A DNA stretch of 52,921 nucleotides from an uncultured Prevotella sp. (GCA_900315955.1 ONBC01000005.1:1-52921); one strand, 5' to 3'. Shown: positions 6,753 to 16,348, numbered from the stretch's first letter. A program made the numbers and translations. Notes: a model not told the origin generated them from the letters alone.

Positions 6753-7760
6753 ATGGATATCAACGATACGATAATTATAAAGTTTCTCAATGGAGAGTGT
6801 AATACTGCCGAATTGCGCGCTGTGCAGGAGTGGATCGATGCTGATGCCACTCATGCCGACGCGCTCTTTCGTTTAGAGTCGGTTCATCGGTGTGTGGGCG
6901 CTTCCGCGATCACGGGCCGCGAAGTGTCGCAACATCTTCGCGAGGTGCATCGTCGTATTGACGCAGCCGACCGGGTCGTACGTCGCCGGATAAGCCTGCA
7001 TATCGTGTTACGGCGTGCGGCAGTAATAGTCGGGATCATCCTCTTGGGAGCGTTGGTCTATTGGCTTGCTGACACCGATGGTCCTTTGCGTGGTCCTAAA
7101 ATGATGTTGGCTAAGGCGACGGGCAATCATCCTCGTTTGGTGCGGTTGGCTGATGGCTCATCCGTGTGGTTGAAGGCGGGTTCGCAGCTTCGCTACCCAG
7201 TCTCCTTCCAGCGTAATGAACGGCGGGTGGAGCTGAAAGGCGAAGGCTATTTTGAAGTGACGAAAAACCGTCATCGACCTTTTGTCGTTGCCGGAGGTCC
7301 TGTCGATGTTAAGGTCTTGGGAACAAAGTTCGATTTCGCCACCGATCACGACAGGCAGATGGCCAGCGTGAGCCTGATAGAGGGTTCTGTCGAAGTGCGT
7401 GATGTGAAACGCGATGCCATGCTGCTGCTTAAGCCCAATCAGCGTGTTACGGTCAACACACGGACCGGGTATCAGAAGGTAGAGAATATGGATACGCGCA
7501 TTGTTGCGGCATGGCATGACCACCTTATCCCATTCACCAATGCCAATATCAGCGAGATAGCCCGCACAATAGAACAGCTGTATGGCGTACAGGTTCATGT
7601 ATCGACCGACGTTGATAATACGCAGACCTATTCGGGTGCGGTGTATTTAGCTAACAATATCGACTCTGTGTTGTCGCTTATCCGTTCAACGGTTCCCATC
7701 AGTTATCACCGTAAGGGCAACACGGTGTGGATTTACAAAGAGAACGGTCAGAGAGACTGA
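6753..7760 (+). CDS. FecR-type anti-sigma factor
   Basis: Predicted 335-residue inner-membrane anti-sigma factor partnering the ECF sigma factor just upstream. The N-terminal part (MDINDTIIIKFLNGECNTAELRAVQEW) is the sigma-binding region; one membrane helix is at ~90-112 (AAVIVGIILLGALVYWLA); the FecR domain follows (ATGNHPRLVRLADGSSVWLKAGS; LKGEGYFEV), and a C-terminal DUF4974 domain (NANISEIARTIEQLYGVQVHV) would contact the STN domain of SusC. The ATG at 6753 is preferred to an upstream TTG at 6723. A strong terminator follows, separating the regulator pair from susC. It resembles the orphan FecR at 3070 in domain order and length, suggesting related loci. Confidence 0.9.
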   Translation: MDINDTIIIKFLNGECNTAELRAVQEWIDADATHADALFRLESVHRCVGASAITGREVSQHLREVHRRIDAADRVVRRRISLHIVLRRAAVIVGIILLGALVYWLADTDGPLRGPKMMLAKATGNHPRLVRLADGSSVWLKAGSQLRYPVSFQRNERRVELKGEGYFEVTKNRHRPFVVAGGPVDVKVLGTKFDFATDHDRQMASVSLIEGSVEVRDVKRDAMLLLKPNQRVTVNTRTGYQKVENMDTRIVAAWHDHLIPFTNANISEIARTIEQLYGVQVHVSTDVDNTQTYSGAVYLANNIDSVLSLIRSTVPISYHRKGNTVWIYKENGQRD

Positions 7761-7797
7761 CGTTAAAAACAATGTAGCAGGGTGGTAATACAGCTTA

Positions 7798-7845
7798 AAG
7801 CCTCACTCCTTCGGTTCAATTAAGCCGAGGGGTGAGGCTTTTTTG
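7798..7845 (+). terminator. intrinsic terminator after sigma-FecR operon
   Basis: Nine-base arms AAGCCTCAC (7798-7806) and GTGAGGCTT (7832-7840), with inner TCGG/CCGA pairing, followed by a T-run to 7844. It isolates the regulators from the susC operon, which therefore needs its own promoter, presumably the one read by the ECF sigma factor between 7845 and 7996. Confidence 0.9.
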
Positions 7846-7996
7846 TGAGTATCCTTTCACTATAACCTTTTTTTGATTGCAGTCCCAAAAAAATAATATT
7901 TTTATAAGTAGTTTTTTGTTTTGTCTTGTTTATTATGAAGACGCTGATAAGATCAGTGTCAACTATTAAACATCGTATTATTCTAATAAACCGTTT

Positions 7997-10900
7997 ATGA
8001 GACATTGTCATTCAATGTGCAGCAGGTGGCTCAGAGCTTTGCTCTCCCTCCTCTTGGTTTCGGTTCCGCTTCAGTGGGCTCAAGCGCAAATTACGCTTAA
8101 CAGCCACAAGACCCAGTTGCGGACCGTTATCCAGAAAATCAAGCAACAAACCAATTACGAGTTCTTCCTTGACGACAAGTTGGCCGGTTCTACCGTTCCG
8201 GCTATCAAGGTACGCAATGCTTCCATTCAGGAGGTGATGTCGCGCCTGTTGGCAGGTAAGGACGTTACCTACCGCATTGAGGGCAATGTGGTTTATCTCA
8301 AGCAGAGAGCGGCTCAGTGTCAGTCCTCTCCAACGCCTCAGCAGCCTCAACCCAAGACCGCACCCCGCAAGGTGTCGGGTACTATCGTTGACGAGCACGG
8401 AGATCCGCTTATCGGTGCAACGGTAAGCATCAAAGGCACCAACGAGAAAGCCGTTACCGACATTGATGGTAAATATACTATAACAACCGGTATTGCCAAT
8501 CCCGTGCTGCTTGTCTCCTATATCGGATATCAGGAGAAGGAGGAACGCGTGGCCGGCAATAATGCCGACATTACGCTTCAGCCCGATGCCAAGAGCCTCA
8601 ACGAGGTGGTAGTGACTGCGCTCGGTATTAAGCGTGAGCAGAAAGCCCTGAGCTACAATGTGCAGCAAGTGAAAGGCGATGAGCTGACCAACGTGAAGAG
8701 CACTAACTTCATGAACTCGCTCGCCGGTAAGGTAGCCGGTGTTACCATTAACGCTTCGTCTGCCGGTATGGGTGGCGCTACGAAGGTTGTGATGCGTGGT
8801 CCGAAGTCGATCTCGCAGTCCAACTCCGCCCTCTATGTGGTTGATGGTGTGCCAATCACCAACACCTCCAACGGTAACGTTGACGGTGGGGTTTATGCCA
8901 CTCAGCCGGGTTCGGAAGGTATAGCTGATATCAATCCTGATGACATTGAGAGTGTGAATGTTCTCAGCGGCCCTGCCGCCGCCGCCCTTTACGGCTCGGC
9001 TGCCGCCCAAGGTGTCATTATGATTACGACGAAGAAAGGCAGCGAGGGAAAGGTTAAGGTGTCTATCAGCAACAGCACGCAGTTCTCCAATCCCTTCGTC
9101 ATGCCTAAGTTCCAGAACGAGTATGTCAACGCGCCGGGCAGCATTCTCTCCTGGGGCAACAAGGAGAAGTCGGCCTATGGTGACTATGATCCAAGCGATT
9201 TCTTCAATACGGGAACAAATGTACAAAATAATGTGTCGTTGACCGCCGGCAGCAAGGCCAGCCAGCTGTATATCTCCCTGGGCACGACTAATGCCAAAGG
9301 CATAATCCCTAACAATGCCTACAACCGCTACAACGCTACCATCAGAAACGTGACCAAGATGCTCAACGACAAGCTCACGCTCGACTTCAACTTCCAGTAT
9401 GTGCGTGAGAACGACCGCAACCTCATGGCCCAGGGTCAGTATTTCAACCCGTTGACATCGGTTTATCTTTTCCCTCGCGGCGAGAGTTTCGACGCCATTC
9501 GTACGTACGAACTTTACGATGCCACCCGCGACATCTATACGCAGAACTGGAACTTGGGCGACGCGCTGCACATGCAGAACCCTTATTGGGTGGCTTACCG
9601 CATGCCGCGTACCAACCGCAAGAACCGCTACATGGTCAATGCCTCGGCCAAATATCAGGTGTTCGACTGGCTCGATTTTACCGCCCGCATGCGCTGGGAC
9701 GACGCGCAGACCCTGCAGGAGGACAAGCGCTATGCTTCCACCATTGACTTGTTCTCGCATTCGAAATATGGCTTCTACAGCTACGACAAGGTGAACGACA
9801 GCAGTCTTTACGGTGATGTGATGGCCAACATCAACAAGCGCTGGATTGACTGGACACTCTCTGCCAACATTGGTGCCTCTTTGTCGCGCACCAAATATGA
9901 TGTGACCGGCTACCAAGGCGGTCTCAAAGCACCCTCCAATATTTTCACACCCAATGCCATCGACTATGGCACGGTGACCAATGACAATCGACCTATCTAC
10001 GACCTTACTCGTCACAACATCAACTCGCTCTTTGCCAATGTGGAACTCGGCTGGAAGAGCATGCTCTATCTGACCGTCACCGGACGCAATGACTGGGATT
10101 CAGCCCTCGAAGGCACGGCACAGACCTCTTTCTTCTACCCTTCAGTGGGTCTCTCCGGGGTAATTTCGGAAATGGTGAAACTGCCTAAGTTCATCAATTA
10201 CCTCAAGGTCCGCGGCTCCTGGGCATCAGTGGGTACCGCCATTCCTGCCAACATCTCGTCTAAAAACCGCTATGAGTATAATCCGGCAACGGGCACTTAC
10301 AGCAGTGTTACTTATAAATTCCCGGATAAGTTTTACCCCGAGCGTACCAACTCTTGGGAGGCCGGTCTCTCAGCCCGCCTGTTCAACAGTGCCGTGACTT
10401 TTGACCTGACCTTCTATCAGTCGAATACAACCAAGCAGACTTTCCTGCTCGACATCACGTCTGCCGGTGGATATAATAAGGAGTATGTGCAGACCGGTAA
10501 CGTGCGCAACCGCGGTATTGAACTCTCGTTGGGCTACAACAAGACCTGGGGCGACTTAACCTGGAACCCCACGCTCACCTACAGCATGAACCGCAACAAG
10601 ATCATCAAGCTCTTCGACGATCCGGACCGCGTGCTGTCGATGGGTGGACTGCCCGGATGCGAGATTATCCTAAAGAAAGGTGGATCGATGGGTGATGTTT
10701 ATACCACAACCGACTTCCAACGTGATGCCGACGGTAATATTGCCGTCAACGACGGTAAGGTGGTACAGCGCACGCTCGACAACCCGACCTATCGTGGAAG
10801 CGTTCTTCCAAAGGGCAACTTAGGTTTCTCCAATGAGTTCAGCTATAAAGGCTTCACCCTTGGATTCCTTATTTCTGCTCGCTTTGGCGGTATTGTGATG

Positions 10901-11296
10901 TCGCAGACCCAGGCTATCATGGATGCCTATGGCGTGTCGGAGCGGTCGGCACAGGCTCGTGACAATGGCGGGGTAACCGTCAATCGCGGCGTAATAAGCG
11001 CGGAGAATTATTACTCAGTGGTCGGTGGCGAGAACCCTATATGGTCAGAATACATTTACAGCGCTACCAACGCACGTCTGCAGGAAGCCCATCTCAACTA
11101 TACTTTCCCGAAAAAATGGTTAGGCGACCTTCGGCTGACCGTGGGTGTGGTGGCTCATAACCTCTTTATGATTTACAACAAGGCACCGTTCGATCCAGAG
11201 TCAGTGGCTTCTACCGGTACCTTCTATCAGGGCTTCGACTACTTTATGCAGCCCAGCTTGCGCTCTTATGGCTTCAATGTCAACCTGCAGTTCTGA
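7997..11296 (+). CDS. SusC-like TonB-dependent outer-membrane transporter with STN domain
   Basis: A full-length 1099-residue glycan importer. Signal peptide (~1-31, ending QWAQA; an ATG at 8015 is an alternative start), STN domain (~32-108, LNSHKTQLRTVIQKIKQQ), CarboxypepD_reg domain (~125-200, GTIVDEHGDPLIGATVSIKG), plug (~205-330, NEVVVTALGIK ... ALYVVDGVPI ... NVLSGPAAAALYGS) and a 22-strand barrel ending ...SYGFNVNLQF. The STN domain is the mark of SusC proteins regulated through FecR/ECF sigma, which lie immediately upstream. With the SusD-like lipoprotein 32 nt downstream it would form the outer-membrane import complex for the oligosaccharide released by the GH18 enzyme. Its first 290 residues closely resemble the truncated protein at 4185. 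Confidence 0.95.
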   Translation: MRHCHSMCSRWLRALLSLLLVSVPLQWAQAQITLNSHKTQLRTVIQKIKQQTNYEFFLDDKLAGSTVPAIKVRNASIQEVMSRLLAGKDVTYRIEGNVVYLKQRAAQCQSSPTPQQPQPKTAPRKVSGTIVDEHGDPLIGATVSIKGTNEKAVTDIDGKYTITTGIANPVLLVSYIGYQEKEERVAGNNADITLQPDAKSLNEVVVTALGIKREQKALSYNVQQVKGDELTNVKSTNFMNSLAGKVAGVTINASSAGMGGATKVVMRGPKSISQSNSALYVVDGVPITNTSNGNVDGGVYATQPGSEGIADINPDDIESVNVLSGPAAAALYGSAAAQGVIMITTKKGSEGKVKVSISNSTQFSNPFVMPKFQNEYVNAPGSILSWGNKEKSAYGDYDPSDFFNTGTNVQNNVSLTAGSKASQLYISLGTTNAKGIIPNNAYNRYNATIRNVTKMLNDKLTLDFNFQYVRENDRNLMAQGQYFNPLTSVYLFPRGESFDAIRTYELYDATRDIYTQNWNLGDALHMQNPYWVAYRMPRTNRKNRYMVNASAKYQVFDWLDFTARMRWDDAQTLQEDKRYASTIDLFSHSKYGFYSYDKVNDSSLYGDVMANINKRWIDWTLSANIGASLSRTKYDVTGYQGGLKAPSNIFTPNAIDYGTVTNDNRPIYDLTRHNINSLFANVELGWKSMLYLTVTGRNDWDSALEGTAQTSFFYPSVGLSGVISEMVKLPKFINYLKVRGSWASVGTAIPANISSKNRYEYNPATGTYSSVTYKFPDKFYPERTNSWEAGLSARLFNSAVTFDLTFYQSNTTKQTFLLDITSAGGYNKEYVQTGNVRNRGIELSLGYNKTWGDLTWNPTLTYSMNRNKIIKLFDDPDRVLSMGGLPGCEIILKKGGSMGDVYTTTDFQRDADGNIAVNDGKVVQRTLDNPTYRGSVLPKGNLGFSNEFSYKGFTLGFLISARFGGIVMSQTQAIMDAYGVSERSAQARDNGGVTVNRGVISAENYYSVVGGENPIWSEYIYSATNARLQEAHLNYTFPKKWLGDLRLTVGVVAHNLFMIYNKAPFDPESVASTGTFYQGFDYFMQPSLRSYGFNVNLQF

Positions 11297-11328
11297 CAAC
11301 GTGATATCACTTAAAGACAAATCAATCA

Positions 11329-12885
11329 ATGAGACAGTATAAAATAAATATTCGGGCGTTGGCCTTTGCTGCCGCTTTCGCCGCTGCGGGGATGATGACC
11401 TCGTGCACGGACGGATTCGAAAACGCCAATAAGCCCGGCGACAAGGCCAGCAGTGAGGAGCTGAACCGCGACAACTACATGACCGGTAACTTCCTCAAGA
11501 ACCTGCTCAACTATACTTTTCCAGAGCAGGAGAATGACTATCAGATGGATTACGACCTCATAGGCAACTATCTGGGCCGTTACTTTACTTACGCCAACAG
11601 TGGTTTTTCTACGAAAAACTTCGTGCTTTGCAATGCATCGGAAAGCTGGTACACTTATCCGTTGCGCTATCTGAAGCCGAAAATTGAATCCAACTTTGAG
11701 GAAATCAAGCGAATAACGAATGGTGAGGGTCTCACTTATGCTTTGGCTCTCGTGCTTCGTGCGCAAGGTTATCTTACCCTTACCGATATGTATGGCCCTC
11801 TGATTATCGGAGCTGACGAGTCGGATGCCAACGCCTACTCCTCGCAGAAGGATGTCTATGCCAGCATCCTCAACGATCTGGATGCCGCGACAGCTGTCAT
11901 AGCGCCTGCCGTGGCTGCTGATGCCTCGGCAACAGTAGCTTCAGACTATGATCAGGTGTATCAGGGAAAATTGTCGGCTTGGCTGAAATATGCCAATTCA
12001 CTGAAGCTGCGCATCGCCATACGTATGCGCTTTGTGGAGCCGGAACAGGCTAAGCAGATTGGTGAGCAGGCTGTCAAGGACGGCGTGATGACCAGCAACG
12101 ACGACAATCTGACGATCAGTTATACACCTAACGGCCTTTATAAGACTTCTGTTGAGTGGGGTGATACACGTGCCTGTGCAGATATAGAGAGCTACATGAA
12201 CGGCTATCATGACCCGCGCATCGAGAAATACTTCTCGCCTGCCGCCACACAGGGCGACCGCAAGATTGTGGGCATGAGAGCTGCCGCCAATGTGGGCAAC
12301 AAGACTACCGCCGATGCCCTCTACTCGGCTGCCAACGTGGGGCAGTCTGACCGTGGCATCTGGATGACAGCAGCCGAAGTGACCTTCTGCCGGGCTGAGG
12401 GTGCGCTTGCCGGATGGTCCGGTATGGGAGGCACCGTCGATGAGCTCTACAACGAAGCCGTAACGCTCTCATTTGAGCAGTGGGGCGTAACGGGTGCAAG
12501 CGAGTACTTGAATAATGATACATACAAGCAGGCTGACTATGTTGATGCTGACGGCGGTTACGGCGGCAATGCTACGGCCAGGAGCACCATTACCATCAAG
12601 TGGGACGACAAGGCTTCAGATGATCAGAAACTTGAGCGCCTCATCACTCAGAAATGGATAGCTATGTATCCTAATGGTCAGGAGGCTTGGTGCGATCTCA
12701 GACGTACGGGTTATCCTAAGGTCTTCGCGCCTGCGCAGAGCTCGGCGGCCAATCTTTCAGTGGCCAACCGCATACCCTTCGACCCGCAGGAGCGCATCAG
12801 AAACAAGACTAACTACGACAAGGCGGTACAGTTGCTCGGCGGTACCGACGACTATGCAACTAAGATGTGGTGGCAGAAGAAATAA
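11329..12885 (+). CDS. SusD/RagB-type surface lipoprotein (SusD-like_2 group)
   Basis: A 518-residue outer-membrane lipoprotein that acts as the lid of the SusC transporter and binds the glycan. A lipobox (GMMTSC) gives Cys at ~26. The rest shows the alpha-helical TPR-like scaffold of the group, e.g. YALALVLRAQGYLTLTDMYG, KLSAWLKYANSLKLRIAIRM and the late GQEAWCDLRRTGYP stretch. Its motifs fit the SusD-like_2 (PF12771) branch rather than classical RagB/SusD. It is 32 nt after susC and 39 nt before the GH18 gene, so the three genes are one operon. Ligand specificity cannot be read directly; the GH18 neighbour points to N-glycans. Confidence 0.92.
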   Translation: MRQYKINIRALAFAAAFAAAGMMTSCTDGFENANKPGDKASSEELNRDNYMTGNFLKNLLNYTFPEQENDYQMDYDLIGNYLGRYFTYANSGFSTKNFVLCNASESWYTYPLRYLKPKIESNFEEIKRITNGEGLTYALALVLRAQGYLTLTDMYGPLIIGADESDANAYSSQKDVYASILNDLDAATAVIAPAVAADASATVASDYDQVYQGKLSAWLKYANSLKLRIAIRMRFVEPEQAKQIGEQAVKDGVMTSNDDNLTISYTPNGLYKTSVEWGDTRACADIESYMNGYHDPRIEKYFSPAATQGDRKIVGMRAAANVGNKTTADALYSAANVGQSDRGIWMTAAEVTFCRAEGALAGWSGMGGTVDELYNEAVTLSFEQWGVTGASEYLNNDTYKQADYVDADGGYGGNATARSTITIKWDDKASDDQKLERLITQKWIAMYPNGQEAWCDLRRTGYPKVFAPAQSSAANLSVANRIPFDPQERIRNKTNYDKAVQLLGGTDDYATKMWWQKK

Positions 12886-12924
12886 ACCGTTATTATCGTA
12901 TCACATTATTATATATAAAAGAAT

Positions 12925-14028
12925 ATGAAAAGATATATCAGAACCTTCTGTCTCGTAATGCTTGCCATAGCAGGGCTGTCGGCATGCAGCGACTGGACAG
13001 ATACAGAGATAAAGGATCCGGCCGACCTGACCAAGACTGGCCGTGATGCCGCTTATTATGAGCGGCTGAAGGAGTATAAGACCTCTGACCATGAAGTGGC
13101 TTTCGGTTGGTTTGGCAACTGGACCGGCAACGGTGCAAAATTGGAGAACTGTCTGATGGGGTTACCCGACAGTGTGGATTTCGTTTCCATTTGGGGCAAC
13201 TTCAAGAACATCAGTGATGACCAGAAAGATGACCTGCGACAGTTGCAGCAACTCAAGGGCACCAAAGCTCTTATTTGCTTCATCGTGATGGATATCGGTG
13301 ACCAGCTCACTCCTGAGGAACCCGAGGAAGAAGTCAATAAGGGCACTACATGGGACGAATGGCGCCATAAGTTCTGGGGATGGGGCGATGACGAAGCCTC
13401 GCAGCTTGCCGCAACAGAGAAGTACGCCAATGCCATCTGCGACACGATTGAAAAATACAACTACGACGGCTTCGACCTCGATGCCGAGCCCGACTACGCG
13501 CAGCCTTACAACACCAACAAGGAATTGTGGAAAAACGATGCTGTCATGGAACATTTCGTTGAGACCGTGTCCAAGCGCATCGGACCTGCATCAGGCACCG
13601 GAAAGATGTTCGTCGTCGATGGGCAGCCTGAGCGCATTCCCGCCAAATATGCCGACAGGTTCAACTACTTTATCCTTCAGGCTTATTCTGCGTCTTCCGA
13701 CGGTAGCCTTGACTCGCGTGTCGCCATGCAGTACGACCACTACAAGGACGTGCTGAGTGCCGAACAGCTCGCCAAGAAGATTATCGTATGCGAGAATTTT
13801 GAGAGTTATGCTTCCGATGGCGGAGTAAGCTATACGCTCAATGACGGCAACACCGTCCCGTCGTTGTTGGGCATGGCTTACTGGGAGCCGACCATTGATG
13901 GAAAGCAGTACCGAAAGGGTGGTGTAGGGACCTACCACATGGAGTATGAGTATTCGCTCGCTGGCATCGTCAACACCTATCCCTACCTGCGGCGTGCCAT
14001 CACCATCATGAACCCTGTTATCAAATAA
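12925..14028 (+). CDS. GH18 endo-beta-N-acetylglucosaminidase-like lipoprotein
   Basis: A 367-residue lipoprotein (lipobox GLSAC). The GH18 signature DGFDLDAE is at residues 181-188, with catalytic acid Glu188 and the assisting Asp186 both present; upstream strands (HEVAFGWFGNWTGNG, VDFVSIWGNF, KALICFIVMDIG) and the later FILQAYS stretch fit the (beta/alpha)8 barrel. Family members in SusC/D operons of Bacteroides (BT1044, BT3987) cleave the chitobiose core of N-glycans by substrate-assisted catalysis, so this enzyme probably releases N-glycans at the cell surface for import by the upstream SusC/D pair. An acidic insert (PEEPEEEVNKG) lies at ~132-142. A chitinase role is less likely given the context. 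Whether it prefers complex or high-mannose glycans is not visible. Confidence 0.85.
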   Translation: MKRYIRTFCLVMLAIAGLSACSDWTDTEIKDPADLTKTGRDAAYYERLKEYKTSDHEVAFGWFGNWTGNGAKLENCLMGLPDSVDFVSIWGNFKNISDDQKDDLRQLQQLKGTKALICFIVMDIGDQLTPEEPEEEVNKGTTWDEWRHKFWGWGDDEASQLAATEKYANAICDTIEKYNYDGFDLDAEPDYAQPYNTNKELWKNDAVMEHFVETVSKRIGPASGTGKMFVVDGQPERIPAKYADRFNYFILQAYSASSDGSLDSRVAMQYDHYKDVLSAEQLAKKIIVCENFESYASDGGVSYTLNDGNTVPSLLGMAYWEPTIDGKQYRKGGVGTYHMEYEYSLAGIVNTYPYLRRAITIMNPVIK

Positions 14029-14048
14029 TCCTTTAAGAAAAACACATT

Positions 14049-15218
14049 ATGAAACGAAATAAATATCTGCTGTTAGGCTTGAGCCTCGCGACCTTCTTTT
14101 TAGCTGGGTGTGAGGATGCTGAGTACTCTACGCTCAGCGATCAGGCTTACATCGCGCAGACCAGTACCAATGGCAACAGCAGCGAGAAGATAACAATTGG
14201 CAACAACCCGGTGACGACCTCTGTCAACGTGCGCCTCTCTGATCCTACGTCGGAGGCGTGCTCCTTTGAGTTAGTGGTTGACACAACGGTTCTTAGCAAT
14301 TACAACCGTCACAACTCTACGTCCTACGTCACGTTGCCAGAAGGTCAGTATAGCCTTGCCAACAACAAGGCGACCATTGCGTCGGGCGAATCCTTGTCGA
14401 GTCCGGTGGATGTGACGCTTAATCCGTTGACTTCCGAGATGAAGAACAGTGGTGCCAAATATGCCTTGCCATTACGACTGGTCAGCACAGACGGTAAGAA
14501 GGATGTGCTCAACTCCGGCAGTTCGCTTGTCGTATTGCTTGATCAGGTCATCTATACGCCGGTGCCTATCCTCAACAGTGGCAACAACTTCAAGTTCCTT
14601 TGGGCAGGCTCATCCGACAATATAGAGTTGAATTCATGGACGGTTGAGATGGACTTCAACATCAGCCTGTTGGGAACAGAAGTTGGTCAACTCAACAACC
14701 AGTGTCTCTTCGGTGGTTGGGCTTCCAATGGCAAGGACGGTGAGATATATATCCGCTTCGGCGATGCGCCTATCAAGGGCAATGTGCTTCAGATTAAGAC
14801 GCAAGGAACGCAGATGAACAGCAAGATGGAGTTCAAGGATAACACCTGGTACCATATAGCATACGTCTGCACCGGATCATCGCTGAGCCTTTACGTCAAC
14901 GGACAGCTCGACAACAGCATGACACTACCCGGCAAGACGGTCTATTTGGGGAAGGATAACTGTCAGATGGGCAACACCGACTATCTCAAGGCCAACGTGA
15001 TGGTCAGCGAGTTCCGTCTTTGGACGGTGGCTCGCAGCCAAGGCGAAGTGGCCAACAACATGTATGTCATCAGTCCTGACAGCAAGGGCTTGTTCGCTTA
15101 CTTCAAGTTCAACGAAGGCTCAGGCAACGATTTTGCTGATGCCACAGGGCATGGCAATACGTGTACGGCTCAGGGAACGACCCAGTGGGTGCAAAACGTA
15201 CGTATAGACGGTAAATGA
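14049..15218 (+). CDS. DUF1735 + LamG-like surface glycan-binding lipoprotein
   Basis: A 389-residue lipoprotein (lipobox FLAGC, Cys ~21). Residues ~40-165 are a DUF1735-type beta-sandwich (AYIAQTS ... VTTSVNVRLSDPTSEACSF ... YVTLPEGQYSL). Residues ~190-385 are a laminin-G/concanavalin A-like module (WTVEMDFNISLLG ... WYHIAYVCTGSSLSLYVNGQ ... FAYFKFNEGSGNDFADATGHG). Proteins of this build flank GH18 genes in the Bacteroides N-glycan loci and act as surface glycan-binding proteins without catalytic activity. It is 20 nt after the GH18 gene in the same operon. No catalytic residues are suggested. Confidence 0.82.
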   Translation: MKRNKYLLLGLSLATFFLAGCEDAEYSTLSDQAYIAQTSTNGNSSEKITIGNNPVTTSVNVRLSDPTSEACSFELVVDTTVLSNYNRHNSTSYVTLPEGQYSLANNKATIASGESLSSPVDVTLNPLTSEMKNSGAKYALPLRLVSTDGKKDVLNSGSSLVVLLDQVIYTPVPILNSGNNFKFLWAGSSDNIELNSWTVEMDFNISLLGTEVGQLNNQCLFGGWASNGKDGEIYIRFGDAPIKGNVLQIKTQGTQMNSKMEFKDNTWYHIAYVCTGSSLSLYVNGQLDNSMTLPGKTVYLGKDNCQMGNTDYLKANVMVSEFRLWTVARSQGEVANNMYVISPDSKGLFAYFKFNEGSGNDFADATGHGNTCTAQGTTQWVQNVRIDGK

Positions 15219-15241
15219 TAACGACCGGTAAATGATAACGA
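15209..15241 (+). repeat. 17-nt tandem duplication across a stop codon
   Basis: CGGTAAATGATAACGAC at 15209-15225 is repeated at 15226-15241 (last base absent). The first copy contains the TGA stop of the preceding gene, so duplication did not alter that protein but lengthened the spacer to the next start codon. Confidence 0.85.
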
Positions 15242-15244
15242 TCT

Positions 15245-16252
15245 ATGAAAGCAAACAATATCATCAAGATAGCGCTCCCCCTCATGGCGGGAGCCTTGCT
15301 CACAGTCGCTTGCGACGATGAGCCTGCGGTGGGCACTCCCCTCAATCCCACAGCCGAAGAAAACTATGGGGCTAAAGTGTATGTTTATCAGAGCGGTGTG
15401 AAAGCCAATACTGCTGAAACTACGGTGATACAGACACCCGTCAATGTCATCTTGCCAGAAGACACGTTCGAAGTCTTTGTCCGTCTCACGGCTCCCGTTC
15501 AGGAGGATGTCAGTGTTTCTCTGTCACCGGACGAGACCGCTACCGCTGCTTATGGCAACGATGCCACAGCCTTGCCCGCGTCTGCCATTGATGTTATCAA
15601 TCCTACGGTAGTTATTAAAGCGGGTGAGAAACAGTCGAGTCAGCCGGTCAGGATAACGCTCAAGGATGATGATGCCTACAAGACGATCAACGGCACCGGA
15701 GTGGCCGTGCTGAAACTCTCCACCGACTCCAAGGCCGTAGCCATGGCACAACAGTACAACTACTACGATGTGCTCGTCAGTAAAGTAGTTACCAACCTCA
15801 AGTCGCAGTCGAAGAATGATCTGGCCAAGCTCACCCAGATTGATGTCAATAAATACAAAGTGAGCATAGACGACGAGGAGACCTTCGATCTGAGCGACAG
15901 TAATACGGATACATACAGCTTTTATTATGCTCCGTACGAGATCGTCATGCAGTTTGACAACCCACAGACCATTTCCGGTCTGTCTTATCAGTTTGGCTAC
16001 AGCAGGTACTATGCGCCCTCTGTTGTCGAGATACTCACCAGCGATGACGGTGAGACATGGACCAGCCAGACTGATGGCGAGGTGAGTGACGAGTACGGTG
16101 CTTCAAGAGTTACCGATGTCGTTCCGTGGGTGTTCTACAGTGCGGTAAAGTGCAAGTACGTGAAGCTGCGCTGCGTGCAGTGTCCCTATGGCGTGTGGTA
16201 TGGTGATGATTACAATACACCCATCGTGAGTGAGGTTCGACTCTATGAGTAG
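15245..16252 (+). CDS. DUF1735 + F5/8 type C (discoidin-like) lipoprotein
   Basis: A 335-residue lipoprotein (lipobox LLTVAC). Residues ~40-165 form a DUF1735-like domain (NVILPEDTFEVFVRLTAPV ... VKAGEKQSSQPVRITL is the typical repeat of such domains). Residues ~195-335 form an F5/8 type C / CBM32-like sandwich (YEIVMQFDNPQTISGL, PSVVEILTSDDGETW, VKCKYVKLRCVQ, VSEVRLYE). It would bind galactose- or GlcNAc-type sugars at the surface. It closes the SusC-SusD-GH18-SGBP-SGBP operon, which is followed by a strong terminator. The domain pair matches surface glycan-binding proteins of the high-mannose N-glycan locus of B. thetaiotaomicron by layout; the exact ligand is unknown. Confidence 0.8.
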   Translation: MKANNIIKIALPLMAGALLTVACDDEPAVGTPLNPTAEENYGAKVYVYQSGVKANTAETTVIQTPVNVILPEDTFEVFVRLTAPVQEDVSVSLSPDETATAAYGNDATALPASAIDVINPTVVIKAGEKQSSQPVRITLKDDDAYKTINGTGVAVLKLSTDSKAVAMAQQYNYYDVLVSKVVTNLKSQSKNDLAKLTQIDVNKYKVSIDDEETFDLSDSNTDTYSFYYAPYEIVMQFDNPQTISGLSYQFGYSRYYAPSVVEILTSDDGETWTSQTDGEVSDEYGASRVTDVVPWVFYSAVKCKYVKLRCVQCPYGVWYGDDYNTPIVSEVRLYE

Positions 16253-16312
16253 TAATAAGTTTTTTCACTACGAGTCGTAAAGCGGTTTCCCTCTACGAGG
16301 AATTAATGTATA

Positions 16313-16348
16313 GGCCGGATTTCCCTTCTTCGGGAAGTCCGGCCTTTT
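16313..16348 (+). terminator. intrinsic terminator of the GH18 operon
   Basis: GGCCGGA (16313-16319) pairs with TCCGGCC (16338-16344), extended by TTTCCC/GGGAA, with a TTCTTC-type loop and TTTT after the stem. The gap 16253-16521 otherwise holds only the promoter of the next gene. Confidence 0.9.

Noticed and set aside
8012-10015. Long minus-strand open frame (667 codons) opposite the SusC gene
   Set aside because: It lies wholly antisense to a SusC gene with clear domains; its composition (His, Arg, Val, Ile rich, no motifs) is what antisense of a GC-biased gene gives.
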